Positions 1-7,668 of a stretch of 12,381 nucleotides of DNA are shown piece after piece (position 1 is the first letter of the stretch; the number at the start of each line of letters is the position of its first letter). Where the stretch lies: positions 1 to 12,381 of the forward strand of contig JANQHY010000205.1 of NCBI GenBank assembly GCA_028282395.1, given 5' to 3'. The position numbers and the translations under genes are program-made. The notes beneath the pieces were generated by a model. That model did not search any database. It was not told where the DNA came from and saw only the letters and a program-made list of their open reading frames with translations. This DNA is from Gammaproteobacteria bacterium (lineage in GTDB: Bacteria; Pseudomonadota; Gammaproteobacteria; UBA12402).

Positions 1-1
1 C

Positions 2-922
2 TTTCAAAAAAAAGGCACACTTTATAGTGAAGAGCAGCAGATGAAGTTGAGTCAGGCGCCGAGCGCAGCCCTGACGCTGAAAAACCCAAACTCTGATGAG
101 GTTATTGGTATCGTAACATTTGGTGACACGCTTGAATCACGCACAATTTTTATTGCTGAAGAGTTTCATGATAATCAATTTGAATATGAAGAGAAATTGA
201 TGAAAGCAGCTGCAGAAAAGATAAATGAAGCGAAAATAAATGCGCAGCAGAGTATTAACCCCATCAGTGAGCTGAATAATCCACTTACAGCTGTACGTGA
301 GTTACATATTAACAGTCTAGTGAGTACTAAGAATCAACAACAGAATGATGATAATATGATGTTGCATGAGATAGATGAAGAGGTATTAATCAGTGATGGT
401 GAAGATCATAATGACGCCAGGGAAAGTTCTGTTCAGAGAGGTGCGTTAGAGATAGATAATGAAACAATGGAGGTTGATTCGGCGCTTTTCATTAAATTAT
501 ATTTTAAATGCTATGAAAAGGGATTGGGCGGAATTAAAAAAGCGTGGAATACTTTAACGAATAATACTTTATCAGGGCTTAAAAAGAATAAAGAATTGCT
601 CAGTGAAACAGGGGTGTCTAAAGATGGGATTAGCATCTCATTTAAATTGAATACCAATGCTATGTCATATGTTAACGATGATGAACTAGAGTGTAGTGAT
701 GTATTAACTCAGCGGGTATTGGCAGGGATAAAGCTTCGCAAGGATTTTAATGCGTTCAAAGCGAAATATAATGCAAAATTTGAATCGGAATTCTTTAAAA
801 ATAAGGAAAGCTGGATGAAAGTGCATCTTGACAATGGCCAGGTTAACGATATTGATGATGTTAATAACCATGCTAAAAGTGATCCGACATCACGCACAGC
901 TGAGTTACTATTGTGGCCTTAA
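2..922 (+). CDS. Unrecognised hydrophilic protein, probably missing its N-terminus
   Basis: I do not recognise this protein. The reading frame is open from base 2 to the TAA at 920-922. The first ATG is at 41, but only a weak GAAGAG lies before it and the 13 codons upstream read like ordinary protein, so the gene probably starts before the window; a start at 41 (293 residues) remains possible. There is no signal peptide or clear membrane segment. The middle is rich in Asp, Glu and Asn (for example EIDEEVLISDGEDHNDA) and looks disordered. It is followed by a more ordered, Lys/Phe/Tyr-rich half with likely helices (LFIKLYFKCYEKGLGGIKKAW; later LRKDFNAFKAKYNAKFESEFF). Codons are more AT-rich than in the downstream wall genes. 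An effector-like or lineage-specific protein is conceivable, but no motif supports a function. The stop codon touches a REP-like repeat. Confidence 0.6.
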   Translation, partial: FQKKGTLYSEEQQMKLSQAPSAALTLKNPNSDEVIGIVTFGDTLESRTIFIAEEFHDNQFEYEEKLMKAAAEKINEAKINAQQSINPISELNNPLTAVRELHINSLVSTKNQQQNDDNMMLHEIDEEVLISDGEDHNDARESSVQRGALEIDNETMEVDSALFIKLYFKCYEKGLGGIKKAWNTLTNNTLSGLKKNKELLSETGVSKDGISISFKLNTNAMSYVNDDELECSDVLTQRVLAGIKLRKDFNAFKAKYNAKFESEFFKNKESWMKVHLDNGQVNDIDDVNNHAKSDPTSRTAELLLWP

Positions 923-975
923 TTGCTTTGCTGCGGTTCGCAACGACAACTAAGATGCTCGCCATGACGAAGGCG
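922..975. repeat. Degenerate REP-like intergenic repeat, two partial units
   Basis: The strip begins ATTGCTTTGCTGCGGTTCGC, continues AACGAC, and after a short AT spacer has GCTCGCCATGACGAA (958-972). Both pieces resemble the widespread bacterial intergenic repeat of the form ATTGCTTCG...CTCGCAATGACG, the second nearly exactly. It is more GC-rich than the adjoining gene and starts on the last base of the upstream stop codon. The family assignment is from memory of this repeat class; its copy number in this genome cannot be seen here. Confidence 0.4.
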
Positions 976-983
976 ATGGTTGC

Positions 984-1028
984 CGCTGCTGAAGGGGCAT
1001 TTGGAGAGTGCAGGACGGGGCAGCAGCG
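984..1028 (-). terminator. Inverted repeat just past wrbA, possible terminator or mRNA end
   Basis: CGCTGCTG at 984-991 pairs perfectly with CAGCAGCG at 1021-1028, leaving a 29-base loop. It lies 4 bases beyond the wrbA stop codon and would form at the 3' end of the wrbA transcript. The loop is long and no T-run follows, so a classical intrinsic terminator is doubtful; an RNA-stabilising hairpin or chance pairing are alternatives. Confidence 0.25.
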
Positions 1029-1032
1029 CTAG

Positions 1033-1668
<636 letters not shown>

Positions 1669-1720
1669 ACCACGATATAACTAACAATTAAATGTTCAGT
1701 TGACCGGTAGAGGTAACCTA

Positions 1721-2521
1721 ATGGCTGAATCAAAAGATTATGTATTGCAGTCGAATGCACTGTCGATGCAGCGCTTGGTGCAGCAGCATCAGCTCTATAA
1801 AAAGTCGAGTCAGTGTCTACTCCTTGACGCCGGATTAAAACCCGGTCTCTCCGTGCTAGAGTTGGGGTGTGGTCCAGGTTTGATGACGGAGTGGCTATGC
1901 CAACAGCTTGATGACACAAGCACCCTAATGGCAATTGATATCTCACCAGATTATGTTAAAGCAGCTCAGGATAGAACCGCTTCCTATAATTATTGCAAGG
2001 TAATGGTAATGAATGTGCATGATATTGCTCATCTGCAGCAGAGATTTGATCTGATTTATGCACGCATGCTTTTTCACCATTTACCTAACTCTGCAGTGCT
2101 GTTGCAACAGGCAGTGGATTGCTTACAGCCGAACGGCGTTGTGGTGTTTGAGGAGAATCCAGCGATGGAACAGGTTTTCTCTTACCCACAATTACCAGCA
2201 TTAGAGGAGTTTATCCAACTTACTGAAAAAACCTTTTCTGCCATTGAGGCTAACTACAAAATTGCTTACACGATGTCTCATCTGTTGCGCCGGAAGGGGC
2301 TACAGATTGAGATAGAGCAGATTTTTCAGCCACTCCTAGCAGGCGAGGAACGGCAACTGCATTTAATGGGTTTAAGAGATATTTCTGCCAAAATGGTTGA
2401 GCAGCAGCTCATTAATAAGACACAATTAGCGCAATTGACAAACGATTTGACGCAGCAGTTGCCGCAAGCTGATGTGGTGACGTTATACAAACTGTTTCAA
2501 GTTGTGGCACGAAAAAACTAA
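1721..2521 (+). CDS. Class I SAM-dependent methyltransferase, substrate unknown
   Basis: A 266-residue Rossmann-fold methyltransferase. Motif I VLELGCGPG (residues 45-53) binds SAM, AIDISPDYV with Asp73 is the acidic residue expected to hold the ribose, and the FDLIYARMLFHHLPNS stretch followed by LQPNGVVVFEENP gives motifs IV-VI. The last third, mostly helical, is probably a substrate lid. The start at 1721 is chosen because AGAGGT (1709-1714) lies 6 bases upstream; a TTG at 1700 is in frame but lacks a site. It is the first gene of the operon, and its stop is 13 bases before murE. It is not MraW/RsmH, the 16S rRNA methyltransferase normal in dcw clusters: size and motifs differ, and it looks like the broad UbiE/Methyltransf_11-type group. 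Its target could be a small molecule, lipid or protein. Confidence 0.85.
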   Translation: MAESKDYVLQSNALSMQRLVQQHQLYKKSSQCLLLDAGLKPGLSVLELGCGPGLMTEWLCQQLDDTSTLMAIDISPDYVKAAQDRTASYNYCKVMVMNVHDIAHLQQRFDLIYARMLFHHLPNSAVLLQQAVDCLQPNGVVVFEENPAMEQVFSYPQLPALEEFIQLTEKTFSAIEANYKIAYTMSHLLRRKGLQIEIEQIFQPLLAGEERQLHLMGLRDISAKMVEQQLINKTQLAQLTNDLTQQLPQADVVTLYKLFQVVARKN

Positions 2522-2534
2522 TGGTGGTGACGAT

Positions 2535-4013
2535 ATGACAGCTAATCAGTCTAGTTTAGCGCAACTGTTAGCTGGAATGGTCACATCCGCTGTGCCGCAT
2601 TCATGCATGATCAGTTCCTTGGCACTTGATAGTCGTCAGGTTAACCCCGGCGCACTTTTTTTTGCCTACCGTGGTACGATTACTGATGGGAAACGTTTTA
2701 TTGCTGAGGCAATTGCTCGTGGTGCAGCAGCGGTTGTGGTTGATGAACCAGTAGAAGATTGTGTCTCAGTACCGCTACTAGTAGTGAACAATCTCTCCCG
2801 TAGGATTGGTGAGATTGCTGCACGTTTCTATCATCAACCCTCACGCAAATTAACAGTTATTGGTGTCACTGGGACGAATGGTAAAAGTTCAGTTTGCTAT
2901 TTTCTCGCGCAGGCGTTACAGCAGTTAGGTAGAAAAGCTGCACTGATGACAACAGTAGGGCAGGGGGTATTGCCAACTCTACAGCCCATGGTGCGTACAA
3001 CAATGGATGCAATTTCACTTCAGGCTGCGCTTGCTCAGTTCGCTGCCCAGCAGGTTGATGTCGTTGTGGTAGAAGTCTCTTCTCATGCTTTAGACCAGGG
3101 GCGCGTTGCTGCGGTTGCATTTGATTATGCGGTGTTGACCAATATCAGTCGTGAACATCTCGATTATCATCATACTATGGGGCATTACAGTGACTGTAAA
3201 AAGCGACTATTTAGTTGGCCAACATTGAAGGGGGTAGTGTTGAATGCAGATGACTATTATGGCCGGCACTGGTTGAATGAGTTAACACCATCTTTACAGC
3301 GCTGCAGCTATTCACTACAGCAGCATGATAGCAATCTGGTTATGACTGAGAGGAGATTAACGTCAACAGGAATTCAGGCATCTGTCAGTAATGGTGAAGA
3401 GAGTGGGCAGTTAGTGAGTCATTTAGTTGGTGAGTTTAATGCGGCTAATCTTCTTGCCGTCATTGCAACTTTACAGCTGTTGAATTTTTCTTTAGCGCAA
3501 AGTTTAGCCACTATTCCACAACTGCAAGCAGCACCGGGGCGAATGCAGCCATGTCGGCGAAATAATCAACCATTAGTGGTGATTGATTATGCCCATACGC
3601 CTGATGCGTTAGCACAGGCCTTAAGCGCATTGCGGCAAAATTGTCAGGGTCGTCTCTACTGTCTATTTGGTTGTGGCGGTGATCGTGACCGTGGCAAACG
3701 GGCAGAGATGGCAGCAGTTGTCGAGCAGTATGCTGATCATATTATTATCACAGACGATAATCCCCGCAGTGAGCCATCACAACAGATTATTGCTGATATT
3801 TTAGTCGGGTTTGATCAGGTCCAGCATGTTGAGGTCGAGCCAGATCGACGTGCAGCAATCGCTTTAGCAATTACGCAAGCAGATTCAGAGGATATCGTTT
3901 TATTGGCAGGTAAAGGGCATGAGTGTTATCAGGAAATTAACGGTGAGTTTTTTCCATTTGATGAGCAGGCAATTGTACAAAACTGTTTTAATCTAGAAGG
4001 ATTAAATAGCTAG
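2535..4013 (+). CDS. murE: UDP-MurNAc-L-Ala-D-Glu:meso-diaminopimelate ligase
   Basis: Cytoplasmic ATP-dependent ligase that adds the third residue to the peptidoglycan stem peptide. At 492 residues it matches E. coli MurE (495). The N-terminal UDP-binding domain includes LDSRQVNPGALFFA (31-44). The central domain has the P-loop GVTGTNGKSS (110-119), VEVSSHALDQGR (179-190), LTNISREHLDYH (201-212) and the DCKKRLF lysines (220-226), one of which is carbamylated in Mur ligases. The C-terminal domain has IDYAHTPDAL (350-359), CGGDRDRGKR (380-389), DNPR (408-411) and GKGHE (459-463). DNPR is the motif that marks meso-DAP, rather than lysine, specificity. GGTGGTGA at 2523-2530 (one mismatch to the ideal site) is 4 bases before the ATG; a longer upstream frame overlapping the methyltransferase is rejected. 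The next gene is mraY, not the expected murF. Confidence 0.97.
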   Translation: MTANQSSLAQLLAGMVTSAVPHSCMISSLALDSRQVNPGALFFAYRGTITDGKRFIAEAIARGAAAVVVDEPVEDCVSVPLLVVNNLSRRIGEIAARFYHQPSRKLTVIGVTGTNGKSSVCYFLAQALQQLGRKAALMTTVGQGVLPTLQPMVRTTMDAISLQAALAQFAAQQVDVVVVEVSSHALDQGRVAAVAFDYAVLTNISREHLDYHHTMGHYSDCKKRLFSWPTLKGVVLNADDYYGRHWLNELTPSLQRCSYSLQQHDSNLVMTERRLTSTGIQASVSNGEESGQLVSHLVGEFNAANLLAVIATLQLLNFSLAQSLATIPQLQAAPGRMQPCRRNNQPLVVIDYAHTPDALAQALSALRQNCQGRLYCLFGCGGDRDRGKRAEMAAVVEQYADHIIITDDNPRSEPSQQIIADILVGFDQVQHVEVEPDRRAAIALAITQADSEDIVLLAGKGHECYQEINGEFFPFDEQAIVQNCFNLEGLNS

Positions 4014-4074
4014 GCTGGATATTTCATCCATCTTCTGTTACAAAGTAGGTGCATGAATTACGATGGAATAAAAA

Positions 4075-5157
4075 ATGTTATATGCACTGACACAATGGCT
4101 AGCAACCTATGATCACAGTTTTGATCTTTTCCAGTACTTAACTTTTCGAACTATTCTGAGCGCATTAACAGCTTTAGTCCTGTCTCTTTGTCTCGGCCCA
4201 TGGATGATTCGCCGTTTGACGCATCATCAGCTTGGCCAGGTGGTGCGTGATGATGGCCCAGCATCACACAAGGTTAAAACCGGAACGCCAACGATGGGAG
4301 GCGTATTAATTTTGCTGACCATTTTGGTAACAACATTATTATGGGGAGATTTAACTAACCATTATGTCTGGTTGGTTTTATTTTCTGTCGTTGCTTTTGG
4401 TTTTATTGGTTGGTGGGATGATTATCTGAAGATCAGTCGACGTAATAGTAAAGGGTTATCGGCCAAGCACAAATATCTACTGCAATCGCTTATTGCGCTA
4501 TTAATTGTTTTTGGGCTCTATTTTAGTGCAACGTTGCCGGCGCAAAAGACACTGATTATTCCATTTTTTAAACACACCACTCTCTATCTTGGACCGTTTT
4601 TTCTTTTATTAGGTTATCTAGTTATTGTTGGTACGAGTAATAGTGTCAATTTAACGGATGGTCTTGATGGCTTGGCAATCATGCCAACGATTATGATTGG
4701 CGCGGGGTTGGGTATTTTTGCTTATGTTATGGGTAACAGCCGCTTTGCGGGTTATCTGCTTTATCCTTATATTCCTGGTTCTGGTGAGATTGCCGTGATT
4801 TGTGGTGCAATAGTTGGTTCAGGGCTGGGTTTTCTCTGGTTTAATGCCTATCCTGCGCAAGTATTTATGGGCGATGTTGGTTCACTTGGTTTAGGCGCCG
4901 CATTAGGTACGATTGCTCTGGTTGTGCGCCAGGAAATTGTATTATTTATTATGGGTGGCGTTCTTGTGATGGAGGCTGTTTCAGTGATATTACAGGTGGC
5001 CTCATTTAAGATGACTGGACGGCGTATCTTTCGTATGGCGCCCCTCCATCATCACTTTGAATTGAAAGGGTGGAAGGAGCCGAAAGTTATTGTTCGTTTC
5101 TGGATTATTACCTTTGTATTGGTTTTAATTGGTTTGGCAACATTGAAAATTCGTTAG
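4075..5157 (+). CDS. mraY: Phospho-N-acetylmuramoyl-pentapeptide transferase
   Basis: Integral inner-membrane enzyme that transfers phospho-MurNAc-pentapeptide from UDP to undecaprenyl phosphate, making lipid I. The product is 360 residues, exactly the E. coli length, with about ten hydrophobic helices. Signature motifs are all present: [18 protein letters not shown] (59-76), the Mg-binding aspartates 115-116 in [17 protein letters not shown] (192-200), the third catalytic Asp267 in MGDVGS, and the HHHFELKGW loop (325-333). GGA at 4065-4067, 7 bases before the ATG, is a modest ribosome binding site. The 61-base gap after murE is the largest inside the operon; in E. coli murF occupies this place. 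A 22-base-earlier ATG at 4053 is out of frame and gives no credible peptide. Confidence 0.97.
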   Translation: MLYALTQWLATYDHSFDLFQYLTFRTILSALTALVLSLCLGPWMIRRLTHHQLGQVVRDDGPASHKVKTGTPTMGGVLILLTILVTTLLWGDLTNHYVWLVLFSVVAFGFIGWWDDYLKISRRNSKGLSAKHKYLLQSLIALLIVFGLYFSATLPAQKTLIIPFFKHTTLYLGPFFLLLGYLVIVGTSNSVNLTDGLDGLAIMPTIMIGAGLGIFAYVMGNSRFAGYLLYPYIPGSGEIAVICGAIVGSGLGFLWFNAYPAQVFMGDVGSLGLGAALGTIALVVRQEIVLFIMGGVLVMEAVSVILQVASFKMTGRRIFRMAPLHHHFELKGWKEPKVIVRFWIITFVLVLIGLATLKIR

Positions 5158-5161
5158 AAAA

Positions 5162-6502
5162 ATGATTAAGAATAAACGCTATGTAATTGTTGGAATGGGG
5201 AAAACAGGGCTCTCTTATGCGCGCTACTGTAAGGAGCACGGCATCCCTTTTACCGTGACCGACTCACGACCACAACCACCGCAGCTAGCTGCGCTGCAAG
5301 CAGAAGCACAGGATGTAGAATGTGCTGTAGGAAATCTTTCTAAGGAAATGATTTTAAATGCAGAATGTCTTCTTCTCAGTCCAGGTATCTCATTGTCCGA
5401 GCCATTGATTGCTCAAGCAATTGCTCAAGGGGTAGAGGTGATGAATGATGTGGCGCTTTTTGCCCAGGCAGTGACGGAGCCACTGGCGGTCATTACCGGT
5501 TCGAATGGGAAAAGTACTGTGACAACATTAGTTGGGGAGATGGCACGTGCTTCTGGTAGAGCGGTACAGGTTGCTGGTAATATTGGTTTGCCGGTATTGG
5601 ATGTGCTGGTGCAAAAGCGACCATTAAATCTTTATGTGATTGAAGTATCCAGTTTTCAATTGGAAAAGCTCTCCTCCTTTAGAAGTGATGTTGCAGCGTT
5701 GTTAAATGTGAGTGAAGACCATATGGATTATCACAGCAACATGGAAGAGTATCTGGCGATTAAAAAACGGATTTACCAAGGTTGCCGCATAGCGGTGGTC
5801 AATCGCCATGACGATCGTCTGCAGCCGGACCATCAGGTTGAGCAAATTATTAGTTTTGGTCTTGATCGCCCAGCAGCAGGTCAGTGGGGTATTATGGCAC
5901 AACGTAATGGTGATTATTTGGCCTATGGTCATCGCGGCATTATGCCAGTTGATCAAATTGGTTGGTCGGGCGCCCATCGTCGTATTAATTGTCTGGCGGC
6001 ATTGGCAATTGGTCAGGCCTTAGGTCTAGAGCAGGAGGCGATGTTGTCAGCAATTAAATCCTTCACCGGGTTGCCACATCGCTGTCAATGGCTATGCGAT
6101 ATTGATGGCATTCATTGGTATAATGACTCCAAAGGAACGAATGTCGGCGCTACAATAGCAGCGATCGAAAGTTTGAGTAGACGCCATGATGGTAAAATTA
6201 TTCTGATTGCCGGTGGTATGAGTAAGGGAGCTGATTTTACCCCATTACGGCCACTGGTCAAACAATATGTAAGAAAGTTATTTATTTTCGGTCAGGCGGC
6301 AACACAACTACAGCGGATATTACATGATGTCGTTGATGTTGAACGCGTAACAACACTGGATGCTGCTGTTGAAAAGGCTGAGCTTGCTGCATTGCGTGAT
6401 GATGTTGTCTTATTATCGCCAGCTTGCGCCAGTTTTGATATGTACGACAATTATCAACGCCGTGGCGAGCATTTTACTGAGTTGGTTAGGGCAATGCAGT
6501 AA
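5162..6502 (+). CDS. murD: UDP-MurNAc-L-alanine:D-glutamate ligase
   Basis: Cytoplasmic Mur ligase that adds D-Glu to UDP-MurNAc-L-Ala using ATP. The 446 residues are close to E. coli MurD (438). The N-terminal Rossmann domain opens with VIVGMGKTGLS (8-18), unlike the MurE fold, and has LLSPGIS (71-77). The ATP-binding domain has ITGSNGKST (111-119), AGNIG (138-142), EVSSFQLE (161-168) and LNVSEDHMDYH (181-191). The C-terminal domain has WYNDSKGTNVGAT (319-331), IAGGMSKGADF (349-359) and LSPACASFDMYDNY (418-431). The ATG is 4 bases after the mraY stop and no good Shine-Dalgarno precedes it, so translation is probably coupled to mraY. The stop overlaps the ftsW start. Confidence 0.97.
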   Translation: MIKNKRYVIVGMGKTGLSYARYCKEHGIPFTVTDSRPQPPQLAALQAEAQDVECAVGNLSKEMILNAECLLLSPGISLSEPLIAQAIAQGVEVMNDVALFAQAVTEPLAVITGSNGKSTVTTLVGEMARASGRAVQVAGNIGLPVLDVLVQKRPLNLYVIEVSSFQLEKLSSFRSDVAALLNVSEDHMDYHSNMEEYLAIKKRIYQGCRIAVVNRHDDRLQPDHQVEQIISFGLDRPAAGQWGIMAQRNGDYLAYGHRGIMPVDQIGWSGAHRRINCLAALAIGQALGLEQEAMLSAIKSFTGLPHRCQWLCDIDGIHWYNDSKGTNVGATIAAIESLSRRHDGKIILIAGGMSKGADFTPLRPLVKQYVRKLFIFGQAATQLQRILHDVVDVERVTTLDAAVEKAELAALRDDVVLLSPACASFDMYDNYQRRGEHFTELVRAMQ

Positions 6503-7659
6503 TGACCAAAAGAGCGCCATCGCCAGCTGTACTCTTTGATAAGTATTTACTATTGTCTGTTGTAGCATTGCTGGGGTTGGGGATCCTTATGGTTGCGTCA
6601 GCTTCTATGGTCATCTCTGATTGGCAATACCATCAGCCATTTCATTATCTCATTCGCCAACTGGCCTATCTTCTGTTTGGGCTAGTATTAGCGGTGATTG
6701 TTTTGCGGCTACCTATTGCATTGTGGCAGCGTTACAGTGGTGCATTGCTGTTGCTGGGATTGGTTTTGTTGGCATTAGTGCTGATTCCTGGCATTGGTCA
6801 TCGCATTAATGGTAGTGCGCGCTGGTTGGGTGTAGGGCCGGTACGGTTGCAGGTTTCTGAATTTATGAAGTTTGCTATGGTCATCTATTTGGCGGGTTAT
6901 CTGGTGCGCCATCAGCAAGAGGTGTGTCAACAGTTAAGTGGTTTTTTAAAACCGTTGCTGGTGTTAGCATTGACCGCACTGTTGCTACTGCTTGAGCCAG
7001 ATTTTGGCGCAACAGTGGTGATTACCTTAACAGTATTTGCCATGCTTTATTTAGGTGGTGCCAAAGTTTGGCAGTTCCTGCTGTTAATCAGTTTAGCCGC
7101 TGGAATGTTAGCTATCTTGGCGATCTCCTCACCTTATCGGATGCAACGGGTATTGACCTTTCTTCACCCATGGCAGCATCAATACCATAGTGGTTATCAG
7201 CTAGTGCAGTCACTGATTGCATTTGGTCGTGGTGGAATTTTTGGTATTGGCTTAGGGAATAGTATTCAGAAACTATTTTATCTGCCAGAAGCCTACACCG
7301 ACTTTCTTTTTGCTGTGCTGGCAGAAGAGCTGGGATTGGTTGGCATGTTGGCAGTGATTGGTCTCTACCTCCTATTTATCTGGCGAGCACTTTTGGTTGG
7401 ACGGCGAGCACAACTGGTAGGGCTGACTGCTGCGGGGTACATGGCTTACGGTTTTGTCGTGTGGATTGGCATTCAGGCCTTCATTAATATGGGGGTCAGT
7501 GCTGGATTATTGCCAACAAAAGGGCTTACTCTCCCCTTTATGAGTTATGGCGGTAGTAGTTTGAGTATTATCTGTATTGTGGTAGCGTTGTTATTACGTA
7601 TTGATTATGAAAGTCGCCAGCGGTTACTGCAAAGCAACTTCATCAATTCTACTGACTAA
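6502..7659 (+). CDS. ftsW: Septal peptidoglycan glycosyltransferase, SEDS family
   Basis: Polytopic inner-membrane polymerase of lipid II that works with a class B PBP (FtsI) at the division site. The 385 residues form about ten hydrophobic helices. SEDS motifs are clear: NGSARWLGVGPVRLQVSEFMK (103-123), EPDFG with the catalytic Asp167, LPEAYTDFLFAVLAEELG (261-278) and TKGLTLPFMSYGGSS (339-353). The last two follow FtsW rather than RodA, and the location after murD agrees. The ATG overlaps the murD TAA by one base (TAATG), so translation is coupled. ftsW is the last gene of this operon: the next gene lies on the other strand, so murG and murC, the usual neighbours, are displaced. Confidence 0.95.
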   Translation: MTKRAPSPAVLFDKYLLLSVVALLGLGILMVASASMVISDWQYHQPFHYLIRQLAYLLFGLVLAVIVLRLPIALWQRYSGALLLLGLVLLALVLIPGIGHRINGSARWLGVGPVRLQVSEFMKFAMVIYLAGYLVRHQQEVCQQLSGFLKPLLVLALTALLLLLEPDFGATVVITLTVFAMLYLGGAKVWQFLLLISLAAGMLAILAISSPYRMQRVLTFLHPWQHQYHSGYQLVQSLIAFGRGGIFGIGLGNSIQKLFYLPEAYTDFLFAVLAEELGLVGMLAVIGLYLLFIWRALLVGRRAQLVGLTAAGYMAYGFVVWIGIQAFINMGVSAGLLPTKGLTLPFMSYGGSSLSIICIVVALLLRIDYESRQRLLQSNFINSTD

Positions 7660-7668
7660 CCCTATGTT

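Noticed and set aside
1721..2521. The methyltransferase as MraW/RsmH, the usual dcw-cluster rRNA methyltransferase
   Set aside because: It is about 45 residues too short and its motifs are those of the general UbiE-like group, not RsmH.
2502..2534. Eleven-codon N-terminal extension of MurE from a GTG
   Set aside because: It overlaps the end of the methyltransferase gene, and the ATG at 2535 has a near-consensus ribosome binding site at 2523-2530 and gives the usual MurE length.
5702..6023. Frames of 70-90 codons on both strands inside murD
   Set aside because: They lie wholly within a full-length, well-conserved murD and show no family motif or ribosome binding site.
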